From: Mahella australiensis 50-1 BON
GTDB taxonomy: Bacteria; Bacillota; Clostridia; Mahellales; Mahellaceae
DNA length: 64,000 bases
Assembly: GCF_000213255.1 (NCBI RefSeq)
Contig: NC_015520.1
Coordinates: forward strand, 124,001 to 188,000
Direction of reading: 5' to 3'
Position 1 is the first letter of the stretch. Each line of letters starts with the position of its first letter. Shown piece after piece: positions 26,528 through 35,722 of the stretch. The notes under the pieces were generated by a model. That model was given only the letters and a program-made list of their open reading frames with translations, made no database searches and was not told the origin of the DNA. The position numbers were made by a program, and so were the translations under genes.

Positions 26528-26575
26528 ACCAACGTTTTACTCATGGATTTATAAATCAATGAGTAAAACGTTGGT
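26528..26575 (+). terminator. 17-bp perfect stem hairpin after binding-protein gene
   Basis: ACCAACGTTTTACTCAT pairs perfectly with ATGAGTAAAACGTTGGT across a 14-base loop, 38 bp past the stop. The following sequence (AATTCATTT) is AU-rich but not a full U tract. Confidence 0.7.
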
Positions 26576-26587
26576 AATTCATTTAGA

Positions 26588-26652
26588 GGTTAAATTTGTC
26601 CACCTATTATATTGTTCATGCTACTTGTAATGCTCAGCAAAAAAGCTATGAT
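26588..26652 (+). promoter_or_regulatory. Shared 39-bp upstream element plus promoter (copy 2)
   Basis: Bases 26588-26626 repeat the element at 22591 with one mismatch. The -35 box TTGTAA (26625-26630), a 16-bp spacer and TATGAT (26647-26652) align base for base with copy 1, although the spacers differ. It drives the GH127 gene 51 bp downstream. Conservation of the element but not the spacer points to a regulator-binding site. Confidence 0.7.
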
Positions 26653-26702
26653 TATAGCTAAGAGGAATTAAGTAATATCGATATTTTGAGAGGAGAAAGA
26701 TT

Positions 26703-28646
26703 GTGAGCGATATGAAGACCGTTAACCTGAAGAATATAAAGGCCCGTAATAAATCCCTTTTAGGCAAAAGAGTTTATACGGTATTAAACAACACGCTTTC
26801 TTATCAGTGGGAGGCATTAAATGATCAGGTACCCGGCGCACCTAAAAGCGGCTCCGTGAATAATTTCCGCATAGCTGCCGGTGAAGTGAGTGGTAAACAT
26901 TACGGCCCTGTGTTTCAGGATAGTGATCTTGCTAAATGGATGGAGGCTGTTTCATGTTCGCTGGCATTACGAAGCGACGATGACTTAAAACTTCATCTTG
27001 AGGAGGCTATAGCTCTCGTTTCAAAAGCACAGGAGGCGGATGGTTATTTAGACACATATTTTACTATAGAAGAACCTTCTGCCCGTTGGACTAATCTGAG
27101 GGACAAACATGAGCTTTACTGTGCGGGACATATGATAGAAGCTGCGGTGGCCAATTATGAAGTGACAGGCAATAAAACTTTGCTCAACGTGGCTTGCCGA
27201 CTGGCCGACCATATATGCGAGATGTTTGGGCCGGAGTCGACTAAAAGACACGGATATCCGGGACACGAAGAAATAGAGTTGGCACTGGTAAAGCTTTATC
27301 ATGCCACAAATGAGAGAAAGTATCTTGATTTGGCACACTACTTCATACGCGAACGCGGCAAAGCACCTTATTACTTCAAAATAGAAGCGATGGCCAGAGG
27401 AGAGGCTAAGCTCGATGAACTATGGGATCCATCAAAGCTGGAATACTTCCAGGCACATATGCCTGTGACCGAACAGGAAGCTATAGGGCATGCGGTTAGA
27501 GCTATGTACCTTTACAGCGGCATGACCGATGTGGCTCTGGAGACGGGCGATGAGACTATTGCGCAAGCTTGCCGCAGGCTATGGGATGATGTCGTAAAAA
27601 GAAAAATGTATATAACCGGCGGGGTGGGTTCCAGCAGTTTCGGAGAAGCCTTTACATTTGCATATGACCTTCCCAATGATACGGCATATACAGAAACATG
27701 CGCTTCTATAGGTCTTATATTCTGGGCCCACCGTATGTTTAAGATGGATCAGGATGCAAAATACATAGACGTTATGGAAAGAGCACTTTATAATACGGTA
27801 TTTGCGTCTATGTCGTTGGATGGCAAGAGATACTTCTATGTCAATCCCCTTGAAGTCTGGCCTGAGGTCTGCCATAAGAGAGAAGACCATCGCCATGTTA
27901 AGACTGAACGACAGAAATGGTATGACTGTGCATGCTGCCCGCCTAATATTGCAAGGCTCCTTACATCGATAGGCAAGTATGTATATGCACTTGACGAAGA
28001 TAAGAATATGCTATTTGTGAATCTGTACATGGATGGACAAGTCAAGTTTAACCTAAACGACAAAGAAATTATGTTAGAGCAGGATACAGTTTATCCATGG
28101 GATGGGAGCATCAGTTTTACAGTGACATCGAATACCCCAGTTACGTTTTCTTTAGCCTTCAGGATTCCTGATTGGTGCAAAAAGTGGAGCATAAAGATAA
28201 ACGGACAGGAAATTCAAGAGCATGAGAAAAATAAGGGATATGCCGTAATAACGAGAGCATGGGTTGCAGGAGATAAAGTAGAACTCATGCTGGACATGCC
28301 AGTGATGATGATGCGGGCCAATCCTGAAGTGCGTGCAGATGCAGGCAAAGTTGCCATACAAAGGGGCCCTGTAGTCTACTGTGCAGAGGAAGCAGACAAC
28401 GGGCCTAACATAGCGAACATTAAGCTTTTAGCCGAGCCGGACTTTGCAGTTGTGTATGATGAAGAATTACTGGGCGGCGTGTGCTATATAACGGCAAAAG
28501 CGAGGCGTGCTAAAGCAGATGGGTATGATGGACTTTATAGACAAATAGATGAGGACTATGAAGAAACTGTTGTAAAGCTTGTGCCATATTATGCGTGGAA
28601 TAATCGCGGCGAAGGTGAAATGATGGTGTGGTTAAGGCAAGTATAA
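26703..28646 (+). CDS. Beta-L-arabinofuranosidase, GH127 family
   Basis: Cytoplasmic enzyme releasing terminal beta-L-arabinofuranose from arabino-oligosaccharides; no signal peptide, 647 aa. The GH127 zinc-cysteine active site is complete: Glu315 (acid/base, GEAF), Glu331 and Cys333 (TETC), and Cys411-Cys412 (CACCPPN), with the same spacing as Glu322/Glu338/Cys340/Cys417/Cys418 described for Bifidobacterium HypBA1. The N-terminal part is an alpha/alpha barrel with KAQEADGYLDTYF; the C-terminal third is beta-rich. It starts with GTG 26703, 7 bp after AGGAG. It shares its promoter element with the transporter at 22809, so that transporter may import the substrate. Confidence 0.93.
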   Translation: MSDMKTVNLKNIKARNKSLLGKRVYTVLNNTLSYQWEALNDQVPGAPKSGSVNNFRIAAGEVSGKHYGPVFQDSDLAKWMEAVSCSLALRSDDDLKLHLEEAIALVSKAQEADGYLDTYFTIEEPSARWTNLRDKHELYCAGHMIEAAVANYEVTGNKTLLNVACRLADHICEMFGPESTKRHGYPGHEEIELALVKLYHATNERKYLDLAHYFIRERGKAPYYFKIEAMARGEAKLDELWDPSKLEYFQAHMPVTEQEAIGHAVRAMYLYSGMTDVALETGDETIAQACRRLWDDVVKRKMYITGGVGSSSFGEAFTFAYDLPNDTAYTETCASIGLIFWAHRMFKMDQDAKYIDVMERALYNTVFASMSLDGKRYFYVNPLEVWPEVCHKREDHRHVKTERQKWYDCACCPPNIARLLTSIGKYVYALDEDKNMLFVNLYMDGQVKFNLNDKEIMLEQDTVYPWDGSISFTVTSNTPVTFSLAFRIPDWCKKWSIKINGQEIQEHEKNKGYAVITRAWVAGDKVELMLDMPVMMMRANPEVRADAGKVAIQRGPVVYCAEEADNGPNIANIKLLAEPDFAVVYDEELLGGVCYITAKARRAKADGYDGLYRQIDEDYEETVVKLVPYYAWNNRGEGEMMVWLRQV

Positions 28647-28652
28647 AATTTA

Positions 28653-28688
28653 TGGGGCAGGACGGCTGGCTTTGTCCTGCCCCATTTT
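28653..28688 (+). terminator. Rho-independent terminator after GH127 gene
   Basis: TGGGGCAGGAC pairs exactly with GTCCTGCCCCA across a 10-base loop, followed by TTTT. It sits 6 bp past the stop, so the GH127 gene is a single-gene transcript. Confidence 0.85.
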
Positions 28689-28762
28689 AATTGAATCAAT
28701 GCCCCGCGTATGGTAGAATAAAATCGATAAAATATTCTGAAAGAGAACGGTGGTGAGCGGTT

Positions 28763-29644
28763 ATGCAGTTCCTGAGGATACCTAAAGAGACGGGGGTACG
28801 ATATGTATCCAGTGGAGAATTTGTGTCCGAAAGCCAATGGTGCCATACAAAAAGGAATATAGATAGCTTTGTTATATTGATGGGTTTAAGTGGCAAGGTT
28901 TACGTACAACAAGGAGACGAGAAGTATGAACTCATACCACAAAGCGCTCTTGTGCTGCTGCCGCGTATGACGCATTTCGGCTATAAGGTTTCGGAACCAG
29001 AGATTTCTTATTACTGGTGTCATTTCTATTGTCAGGGTTATTATGAGATAATGGACGAAGGAGCTGCAATAGATGCCTTGATAAGAGCCAAAACCGTTGG
29101 CCAAAGCAGCGATATAATTATTCCCATATTTTCAGTTTATCCTAAAATAGAAAGAGCGGATATACTGTTTCGTTGCATGCTTCATACATCGAATTTTAAT
29201 GTTTATGCCAAAAAGGAATCCGATCATATTTTGAGCGCTGTTTTGTATGAACTGACCGAACAAGCTGCTGAGATAAATACGTTTACATATGCTATGGATG
29301 AGCGGGAGGCAAGATTTAATGAATTGTTGGAATGGGTAAGGGCTAATATGGATCGCGATATGACGCTCGATGAGGTAGCCAGACACTTCAACTACAGTTC
29401 TCCCTATCTTTGCAAAATGATAAAGAAGAAAATCGGATTGAGTTTTAAAGAGTATCTTACTGCAACCAGATTGAATAAGGCTAAATCTATGCTGGTCAAC
29501 TCCGATAAAACGATAAAAGAAATAGCCTATGAAGTAGGTTTTACGGATGAAAAATACTTTATGAGGACGTTCAAAAAGTTAGAAAGTATAACTCCCACCC
29601 AGTTTAGAAATGCTTATAACCTTACACACATGAATAATCATTAA
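28763..29644 (+). CDS. AraC-family transcription regulator with cupin-like sensor domain
   Basis: One-component sugar-responsive regulator, 293 aa. The N-terminal 150 residues look like the cupin (AraC_binding) fold, with PQSALVLLPRMTHFGY and YYWCHFYCQGYYE. The C-terminal 100 residues hold two helix-turn-helix units (VARHFNYSSPYLCKMIKKKIG and AYEVGFTDEKYFMRTFKKLES, then TPTQFRN). It has no membrane span. It lies between the GH127 and GH94 genes and is the best candidate to bind the duplicated 39-bp element (inference). Confidence 0.92.
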   Translation: MQFLRIPKETGVRYVSSGEFVSESQWCHTKRNIDSFVILMGLSGKVYVQQGDEKYELIPQSALVLLPRMTHFGYKVSEPEISYYWCHFYCQGYYEIMDEGAAIDALIRAKTVGQSSDIIIPIFSVYPKIERADILFRCMLHTSNFNVYAKKESDHILSAVLYELTEQAAEINTFTYAMDEREARFNELLEWVRANMDRDMTLDEVARHFNYSSPYLCKMIKKKIGLSFKEYLTATRLNKAKSMLVNSDKTIKEIAYEVGFTDEKYFMRTFKKLESITPTQFRNAYNLTHMNNH

Positions 29645-29678
29645 TTCAATAAATGAGCACTATGAGGTAAAACGATCA

Positions 29679-29792
29679 ATGGCAGATACAGTGTTGCTGG
29701 TTTTAGCACTGTTCGGTATTGTAGGCGGGATTACTGCTGCGATAATAGCTTTGCTCATGTCCGGCCATCGATGGGGTTTTAATACAACTTAA
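29679..29792 (+). CDS. Possible 37-residue single-span membrane protein
   Basis: ATG 29679 is 8 bp after GAGGTAA, a good ribosome site. The frame encodes 37 residues: a short MADT start, a hydrophobic run of about 23 residues containing two Gly-Gly/Gly positions, then SGHRWGFNTT. The shape fits a single membrane span with a short basic tail. It lies 35 bp after the AraC stop and 78 bp before the GH94 gene. I do not recognise it, and no function can be assigned; it might also be chance. Confidence 0.42.
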   Translation: MADTVLLVLALFGIVGGITAAIIALLMSGHRWGFNTT

Positions 29793-29870
29793 GATATATT
29801 GAAAAAGCCGTATTGACGGTATAGAATTGTATAAGGTAGCAAATCAGGTTATAGAAAGAGGGTATACTAA

Positions 29871-32309
29871 TTGAAATATGGCTATTTTGACGACGATAAT
29901 AAGGAATATGTCATAACCACACCTCAGACACCGTATCCATGGATAAACTATCTCGGTATGCAGGATTTCTTCTCCCTTATTTCCAATACTGCCGGCGGCT
30001 ATTGCTTTTATAAAGATGCGCGCTTAAGGCGCATTACTAGGTATAGGTACAATAATGTACCTACAGACAGTGGGGGAAGATATTTTTACATATACGATAA
30101 CGGCGACTTCTGGTCACCGGGCTGGATGCCGGTTAAAAGAGATCTGGACAGTTATGAATGCAGACACGGGTTGGGCTATACCTCCATAACTGGGCAAAGA
30201 GATGGCATAGAAGCTAAGGTTTTGTTTTTTGTGCCGCTTGATTTCAATGGGGAAATACACCGCGTAACACTAAAAAACATTGGCGATCGGGAGAAAAGAA
30301 TAACGCTATTCTCCTTTGTAGAATTCTGCCTGTGGAATGCTTACGATGATATGACAAATTTTCAACGAAATTTCAATACGGGCGAAGTGGAAATCATTGG
30401 CTCGACTATATATCATAAGACTGAATACAGGGAGCGACGCAATCACTATTCATTCTATTCGGTCAATGCCGATATAAGCGGGTTTGATTCGGATAGAGAG
30501 AGCTTCATCGGCCTTTATAACGGCTTTGATGCACCGCGGGCAGTGACAGCCGGCAAGTCCAATAATTCAGTAGCCGACGGTTGGTCGCCCATAGCCTCTC
30601 ATAGCATAAATGTAGTGCTGCAGCCCGGTCAGGAGAGGGATTTTGTATTTGTACTCGGTTATGTCGAGAATCCCGAGGATGAGAAATGGGAATCTCAAGG
30701 TATTATAAACAAAAAACCAGCGCTGGCCATGATAGAAAGATTTAAGACGACCGAGCAGGTGGATAAGTCCTTGAATGTCCTAAAGCGTTATTGGGATGAG
30801 CTTTTGCTGAAATATCATGTGGACAGCGCTGACCCAAAATTAGACCGCATGGTGAATGTATGGAATCAATATCAATGTATGGTTACGTTCAACCTTTCTA
30901 GGAGCGCTTCTTACTTTGAATCCGGCATAGGCCGGGGTATAGGATTCAGAGACTCCAATCAGGATATACTTGGCTTTGTGCATCAGGTGCCGGATACGGC
31001 GCGGCAGAGAATATTAGATTTAGCTGCCACACAACTTGAAGATGGCGGTGCCTATCATCAGTATCAGCCGCTTACCAAGAAGGGCAATAACGAGATAGGG
31101 GGAAATTTCAACGATGACCCGCTGTGGCTCATACTCTCGACCGCTGCGTATATGAAGGAAACAGGCGATTTTTCCATACTGGATGAAATAGTGCCGTTTG
31201 ATAACGATTCTTCCAAGGCAGCCGATATGTTCGAGCATTTAAAGAGATCATTTTATCACGTAGTAAATAATTTAGGCCCCCATGGTCTTCCGCTAATAGG
31301 CAGGGCCGATTGGAACGACTGTCTGAATTTGAATTGTTTCTCGACTGAGCCTGATCAATCGTTTCAGACTACGACCAATAAAGATAGTAAAGTGGCTGAA
31401 TCGGTGCTTATAGCCGCTATGTTCGTATTTATAGGCAAAGAGTATGCGGAAATCTGCAGGCGCCGGGGCCTCGATGAGGAAGCGCATATTGCCCGGCATT
31501 ATATAGATGAGATGAAAGAAACCGTTATGAAATACGGCTATGACGGCGAGTGGTTTCTGAGAGCATATGACGATTGCGGCAATAAAGTAGGTAGCAAGGA
31601 AAATGAAGAAGGCAAGATATTCATAGAGACGCAGGGATTTTGCATTATGGCCGGCATGGGGCTGGAAGACGGTTCGGCCGTAAAAGCGTTGGACTCGGTG
31701 AAAAAGTATCTGGATACGAAGTACGGCATAGTGCTTCTTAATCCGGCTTTTACCCGATACTATGTCAATCTTGGTGAAATATCCAGTTATCCACCGGGAT
31801 ATAAAGAAAATGCAGGTATTTTCTGCCATAATAACCCGTGGGTGATGATAGCTGAGACGGTTATCGGCAGAGGGGAACGGGCATTTGAATACTATAAAAA
31901 GATAGCGCCGGCTTATGTGGAGGAAAGAAGCGATATACACCGGATGGAACCGTATGTGTATTCGCAGATGATAGCTGGCAAGGATGCAAAGAGGTTCGGT
32001 GAGGCCAAGAATTCATGGCTGACAGGTACGGCTGCATGGAATTTTGTGGCCATATCGCAGTGGATACTGGGCATAAAGCCGGATTACGATGGCCTGGTCA
32101 TTGACCCATGCATACCGCCGGACTGGAACGGTTATACAGTTAAAAGGATGTTCAGGGGCGTCAGATATACTATAACGGTAGAAAACCCCGAGCATGTATG
32201 TAAGGGCGTGAAGTCGATGACCGTAGACGGATATCCGGTTGAGGGCAATGTACTGCCAGTATTTGCGGATGATGGGGAACATGAGGTGCGCGTGATTTTG
32301 GGCTGCTGA
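29871..32309 (+). CDS. Cellobiose phosphorylase-like enzyme, GH94 family
   Basis: Cytoplasmic phosphorylase that would split a beta-linked disaccharide with phosphate to glucose 1-phosphate and glucose. The whole 812-aa sequence reads like cellobiose phosphorylases: N-terminal [20 protein letters not shown], central [21 protein letters not shown], and the catalytic-acid motif [10 protein letters not shown] (Asp near residue 480), with [15 protein letters not shown] near the C-terminus. The start is TTG 29871 after AAAGAGGG, giving MKYGYFDDD, which matches the family N-terminus. Disaccharide specificity is inferred from resemblance; close relatives can prefer other glucosides. A terminator follows. 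Confidence 0.92.
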   Translation: MKYGYFDDDNKEYVITTPQTPYPWINYLGMQDFFSLISNTAGGYCFYKDARLRRITRYRYNNVPTDSGGRYFYIYDNGDFWSPGWMPVKRDLDSYECRHGLGYTSITGQRDGIEAKVLFFVPLDFNGEIHRVTLKNIGDREKRITLFSFVEFCLWNAYDDMTNFQRNFNTGEVEIIGSTIYHKTEYRERRNHYSFYSVNADISGFDSDRESFIGLYNGFDAPRAVTAGKSNNSVADGWSPIASHSINVVLQPGQERDFVFVLGYVENPEDEKWESQGIINKKPALAMIERFKTTEQVDKSLNVLKRYWDELLLKYHVDSADPKLDRMVNVWNQYQCMVTFNLSRSASYFESGIGRGIGFRDSNQDILGFVHQVPDTARQRILDLAATQLEDGGAYHQYQPLTKKGNNEIGGNFNDDPLWLILSTAAYMKETGDFSILDEIVPFDNDSSKAADMFEHLKRSFYHVVNNLGPHGLPLIGRADWNDCLNLNCFSTEPDQSFQTTTNKDSKVAESVLIAAMFVFIGKEYAEICRRRGLDEEAHIARHYIDEMKETVMKYGYDGEWFLRAYDDCGNKVGSKENEEGKIFIETQGFCIMAGMGLEDGSAVKALDSVKKYLDTKYGIVLLNPAFTRYYVNLGEISSYPPGYKENAGIFCHNNPWVMIAETVIGRGERAFEYYKKIAPAYVEERSDIHRMEPYVYSQMIAGKDAKRFGEAKNSWLTGTAAWNFVAISQWILGIKPDYDGLVIDPCIPPDWNGYTVKRMFRGVRYTITVENPEHVCKGVKSMTVDGYPVEGNVLPVFADDGEHEVRVILGC

Positions 32310-32332
32310 TCCTCTGCTATAGCGGAGATAAT

Positions 32333-32374
32333 AAAGCTTCTTTCTGCCTTTGTTAACAGAGAGAAGCTTTATTT
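32333..32374 (+). terminator. Terminator hairpin after GH94 gene
   Basis: AAAGCTTCTTTCTG pairs with CAGAGAGAAGCTTT (two mismatches) across a 10-base loop and is followed by ATTTAT. A smaller hairpin (CTCTGCTATAGCGGAG) precedes it. Confidence 0.7.
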
Positions 32375-32455
32375 ATAACATTTTTTTGCCCTGTCATGCT
32401 ATAATGTGATACAATTTATAAAAAGATGGATTAACATAGAGTCGGAGGGATACAT

Positions 32456-33520
32456 ATGTTCAAAATAGCACTGGTGCCGGGCGATGGCATAGGCCCGGAT
32501 ATAATAAAGCAAGCTGTAAAAGTGCTGAAGGCAATAGAAAGGCCGGGCGAAATAGAATTCGAATTTACTGAGGTATTAGCTGGCGGAACCGCTATAGATA
32601 AAACCGGCCATCCCTTGCCTAAAGAATCGTTGGATATTTGCCTGGCCAGCGATGCAGTATTGCTAGGGGCTGTGGGCGGTCCCAAATGGGATAATCTACC
32701 CGGTGACATTAGGCCGGAGCAGGCGCTGCTGGGGTTGAGAAAGGGCCTTGGAGTATTTGCTAATCTACGGCCTGCGGTGTTGTTCCCACAACTGAAAAAG
32801 GCATCGCCGCTGAAAGAGGAAATAATAGGCGAAGGCATAGATGTGCTGGTGGTGCGCGAGCTCATAGGCGGTATATACTTCGGCCAACGCGGCAGGGACG
32901 GTGACAGGGCATATGATACCGAATGCTATAGTGTGCCTGAAGTTGAACGCATAGCCCGCGTCGCTTTTGATACCGCACGTAAACGCCGCCGCAAAGTGAC
33001 ATCGGTGGATAAGGCAAATATATTGGAGAGCTCGCGCTTATGGCGTGAAACAATAACGCACGTGGCCGAGCAATACCCTGACGTGGAGCTGAATCATATG
33101 TATGTCGATAACTGCGCTATGCAGCTTATAAGGAATCCGCATCAATTTGATGTCATAGTGACCAGTAATATGTTCGGCGATATATTAAGCGATGAAGCGT
33201 CTATGCTGGTAGGTTCACTGGGCATGCTTCCGTCAGCCAGCCTTGGGGATACCAAGCGAGGCTTTTACGAGCCCATACACGGTTCGGCGCCTGATATAGC
33301 AGGCCAGGATAAGGCGAATCCACTTGCTACTATACTGTCGGTTGCCATGATGCTGCGTTACAGTTTCGACCTGACGCATCAGGCCGATATGATAGAACGT
33401 GCCGTAGCTCAGGTGCTAGAGGATGGATACCGGACGGCGGATATTATGGAGAATGATATGAAGCTTGTAGGGACTGATAAAATGGGGGATTTAGTAGTGG
33501 AGTATCTGAACCGTATATAG
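32456..33520 (+). CDS. leuB: 3-isopropylmalate dehydrogenase
   Basis: Oxidative decarboxylation of 3-isopropylmalate with NAD in leucine synthesis. The 354-aa protein opens with the [12 protein letters not shown] loop; it also shows the substrate-contact segment [13 protein letters not shown], the Tyr of DTECYS, Lys in [14 protein letters not shown], and the metal-binding aspartates in [13 protein letters not shown], plus [14 protein letters not shown] near the nucleotide site. The other leucine genes (leuA, leuC, leuD) are not in the window, so it is a stand-alone copy. The next gene, niaR, starts 13 bp downstream, probably co-transcribed. Confidence 0.95.
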   Translation: MFKIALVPGDGIGPDIIKQAVKVLKAIERPGEIEFEFTEVLAGGTAIDKTGHPLPKESLDICLASDAVLLGAVGGPKWDNLPGDIRPEQALLGLRKGLGVFANLRPAVLFPQLKKASPLKEEIIGEGIDVLVVRELIGGIYFGQRGRDGDRAYDTECYSVPEVERIARVAFDTARKRRRKVTSVDKANILESSRLWRETITHVAEQYPDVELNHMYVDNCAMQLIRNPHQFDVIVTSNMFGDILSDEASMLVGSLGMLPSASLGDTKRGFYEPIHGSAPDIAGQDKANPLATILSVAMMLRYSFDLTHQADMIERAVAQVLEDGYRTADIMENDMKLVGTDKMGDLVVEYLNRI

Positions 33521-33533
33521 AGGGGGTGAGATT

Positions 33534-34055
33534 GTGTTCAATGGTACCCAACGCCGGGAGGGCATATTGAATAAATTGAAGGCAGCCAAAGCTCCTATAA
33601 CCGGTACTGATCTGGCTACAGCATTTGATGTCAGCCGCCAGGTCATAGTGCAGGACATAGCTATATTGAGAGCGGCCGGCATAAATATAATAGCCACGCC
33701 GCAGGGCTATATGCTGCCTGATGCCATAAAGCAGAAGGTGAGCCGCGTATTCGCATGCCGCCATACGCCGGAGCAGATCGAAGATGAATTATGCACCATT
33801 GTTTCATTGGGTGGCAAGGTCATAGACGTGATAATAGAGCATAAAGTCTACGGCGAACTGCGCGGCCTTCTCATGCTGTCGTCTATCAGCGATATACGGG
33901 ATTTTATGCATAAGATAAATCAAAAAGGCGTAGAACCTCTGTCATCATTAACTGGCGGCGTACACCTTCATACGGTGGAGGCTGATGATATAGAGATACT
34001 GGATAAAATAGAGAATGACTTAAAGAGAAAAGGATATCTTCTGGATACGGCCTAA
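33534..34055 (+). CDS. niaR: NiaR-type niacin-responsive transcription repressor
   Basis: Represses NAD-synthesis or niacin-uptake genes in response to nicotinate (NiaR/YrxA family role). Residues 1-60 form an HTH_11 winged helix (TGTDLATAFDVSRQVIVQDIAILRAAG). Residues about 75-170 form the 3H domain, with the conserved histidines in IIEHKVYGEL and GGVHLHTVEA that bind metal. It starts with GTG 33534, close to an AGGGGGTGAG site 13 bp past the leuB stop. No NAD gene is nearby, so its targets must lie elsewhere. Confidence 0.93.
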   Translation: MFNGTQRREGILNKLKAAKAPITGTDLATAFDVSRQVIVQDIAILRAAGINIIATPQGYMLPDAIKQKVSRVFACRHTPEQIEDELCTIVSLGGKVIDVIIEHKVYGELRGLLMLSSISDIRDFMHKINQKGVEPLSSLTGGVHLHTVEADDIEILDKIENDLKRKGYLLDTA

Positions 34056-34075
34056 AAGCTTTTAAAAAAGTTAGT

Positions 34076-34097
34076 GCCGGGTGGGGGGCCACCCGGC
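34076..34097 (+). terminator. GC-rich hairpin after niaR
   Basis: GCCGGGTGG pairs exactly with CCACCCGGC across a 4-base loop, 20 bp past the stop. The downstream sequence TATATTAAAA lacks a U run. Confidence 0.6.
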
Positions 34098-34125
34098 CTA
34101 TATTAAAAGGAGGTCAATAAGTAAA

Positions 34126-34209
34126 ATGTTTGGTGTTGGTATTGTAGGTTGTGGTGTTAGCAGAAAAGCATTTCGCTTTTCGTGTATAATTATATCGCTG
34201 AGAGGGTAA
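34126..34209 (+). pseudogene. Truncated start of a Rossmann-fold gene (Gfo/Idh/MocA-like remnant)
   Basis: A strong AAAGGAGG ribosome site precedes ATG 34126. The first 12 residues, MFGVGIVGCGVS, look like the nucleotide-binding start (GxGxxG-like) of Gfo/Idh/MocA oxidoreductases, but the frame then loses similarity and stops after 27 codons. It is best read as the 5' stub of a deleted gene; a real short peptide cannot be excluded. Confidence 0.5.
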
Positions 34210-34340
34210 CATAACAATAGGCGGATTATATAAAAATTCGACTTTTTTTTATACATTATTCATAAAAATTCGGTTTTTTGGCATGATTCTTGTTAGAGCT
34301 GCGGATTTTTTATCCATCGGTGTCAAATATATAGATGATA

Positions 34341-34486
34341 TACCGGACGAGACATCATAACAGGTTGCGGTACATCGTATTATCTGTGGCAAGCAGCAAC
34401 CTCCGTAATGGCAAAAAGTGCTGCTCATAGCTGTGTCCCGCTTGGGACAAACCAGCGAAATGATAAAAAAGGTACAGGTATTTTAA
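34341..34486 (+). pseudogene. Degenerate fragment of an SIS-domain sugar isomerase gene
   Basis: The nucleotide sequence closely follows two separate parts of the intact SIS gene at 51456: the ITGCGTSYYL region (with one base lost, causing a frameshift) and then LLIAVSR-GQT. About 90 bp between those parts in the intact gene are missing here. A stop follows at 34484. This is a remnant of a paralogue or an ancient duplication. Confidence 0.75.
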
Positions 34487-34584
34487 ACATATATGCCAAG
34501 CGGGCTTTTGAAACGCGAGGTCACAGCGATCTTTGATTGCGCAGTGGCCCGGTTTCACAGCCATAGCAAGGCATATATGTTTAA
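34483..34584. repeat. 102-bp imperfect foldback with 15-bp perfect terminal inverted repeats
   Basis: TTAAACATATATGCC at the left end is exactly inverted as GGCATATATGTTTAA at the right. The inside also shows partial self-complementarity (TGAAAC against GTTTCA, GGTCAC against GTGGCC), so the unit can fold into a long hairpin. It begins where similarity to the SIS gene ends and stops 5 bp from the oxidoreductase stop. It could be a small MITE-like element or a structured 3' end of the reverse-strand gene. Confidence 0.6.
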
Positions 34585-34588
34585 GTTG

Positions 34589-35584
34589 TTATATGATAGG
34601 AAATTCTACTTTGCGTCCCTCTTTATAGGATATGTATGCGGCTTGCATGAGTTCTGTCAATTGTATTCCTTCTTCGATGCCGAAATATATGGGTGCGCCA
34701 TGCAAAATGCCGTTTACCCACTGCTCGATGGGATGCGGCAGACGTTCAGGTAAGTTATCGGGAACTAGCCATCCCTTCATATCGACGCTTGTCATATCAG
34801 AGTGCAGGTGTACCTTGCCATCAACGCCGCCGATTAGCAAACTGCCTGCTGTGCCATATACCTCAAGCGAGAATGGGCTGTGTGAGGATACGAATCCGGT
34901 TTCGGCTACAGCCAAAGCTTTGTTCTTAAATTCTATTACCGCTACGGCGTTATCTTCTACCGGCTTAGCGGTGAAACTATTGAACATTGCGCTTATGCAT
35001 TTTGGTTCGCCCAGCAGCCAGCGGCATAAATACATAGGATGTGCGCCTAAATCCATCATAGCACCGCCCCCGCACTGTATCGGGTCATAGAAGTATTCGG
35101 GCAGCCAGTTGGCCGAAGCCCCATCGTGGGCATTTCTCACCCTTAACAGCGTTACATCACCGAGCAGTCCGTTGTCTATGGCCGTTTTGGCAAAAAGGTT
35201 TGCAGGTTCTATTCTATGCGGAAAGCATATGCAAAACTTAACGTCGGATTTCTTGACGGCCTCTGCTATATCGTTGGATTCCTGTACAGTCAATGCCATG
35301 ACCTTTTCGGTGAATATATGCTTGCCCGCGCCGGCGGCTGCCACCATAATATCGCGGTGCATATTAGTGGGAGCAGTGACCACTACGCCGTCTACATCAT
35401 CGCGTTGCAACAGCGCGTCTAATTCGGGCTCGAAATCAGCGCCAAGCTCATCAGCCCAGGATTTACCTCGTTGGGAATCTTCATCCCATACCGCTGTTAT
35501 TTCTACATCAGGCATATTTTTAAGTTGATTGGCATAACCGCGTGCATGAACATGCCATCCGCTTAACATAGCAACTCTTAACAT
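34589..35584 (-). CDS. Gfo/Idh/MocA-family NAD(P)-dependent oxidoreductase
   Basis: Predicted sugar or cyclitol dehydrogenase, 331 aa. The N-terminal Rossmann half shows VAMLSGWHVHARGYANQL (the glycine motif is altered from the usual GxGxxG, with a His) and VVTAPTNMHRDIMVAAAGAGKHIFTEKVMAL, where the Glu-Lys pair is the family's cofactor and catalytic contact. The C-terminal half contains CGGGAMMDLGAHPMYL, the usual substrate-side Asp/His motif. GGAGGT precedes ATG 35584. It is divergent from the sugar-kinase operon across a 138-bp gap. The substrate is unknown. Confidence 0.9.
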   Translation of the reverse strand: MLRVAMLSGWHVHARGYANQLKNMPDVEITAVWDEDSQRGKSWADELGADFEPELDALLQRDDVDGVVVTAPTNMHRDIMVAAAGAGKHIFTEKVMALTVQESNDIAEAVKKSDVKFCICFPHRIEPANLFAKTAIDNGLLGDVTLLRVRNAHDGASANWLPEYFYDPIQCGGGAMMDLGAHPMYLCRWLLGEPKCISAMFNSFTAKPVEDNAVAVIEFKNKALAVAETGFVSSHSPFSLEVYGTAGSLLIGGVDGKVHLHSDMTSVDMKGWLVPDNLPERLPHPIEQWVNGILHGAPIYFGIEEGIQLTELMQAAYISYKEGRKVEFPII

Positions 35585-35722
35585 CTCTTTTACCTCCGCA
35601 TCTATTATACATTCATATTATAGCATATCAAATTGGATAACTATATGATATAATTAAATAAAAAAATGAAGCAATAATTATATCCAAATTCATCATGCCA
35701 TTATATGAAAGGATGCGATGTA

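Noticed and set aside
22591-26652. The 39-bp repeat read as part of a CRISPR array or as an IS target duplication
   Set aside because: Only two copies, 4 kb apart, each fused to a promoter; no terminal inverted repeats or transposase between them.
31293-31940. Reverse-strand 215-codon frame inside the GH94 gene
   Set aside because: Antisense shadow of a strongly recognised protein; no start signal or recognisable motif.
34355-34753. Short frames on both strands in the scar region 34355-34753
   Set aside because: They result from the SIS fragment, the foldback and the opposite strand of the oxidoreductase; none has a ribosome site and family similarity together.
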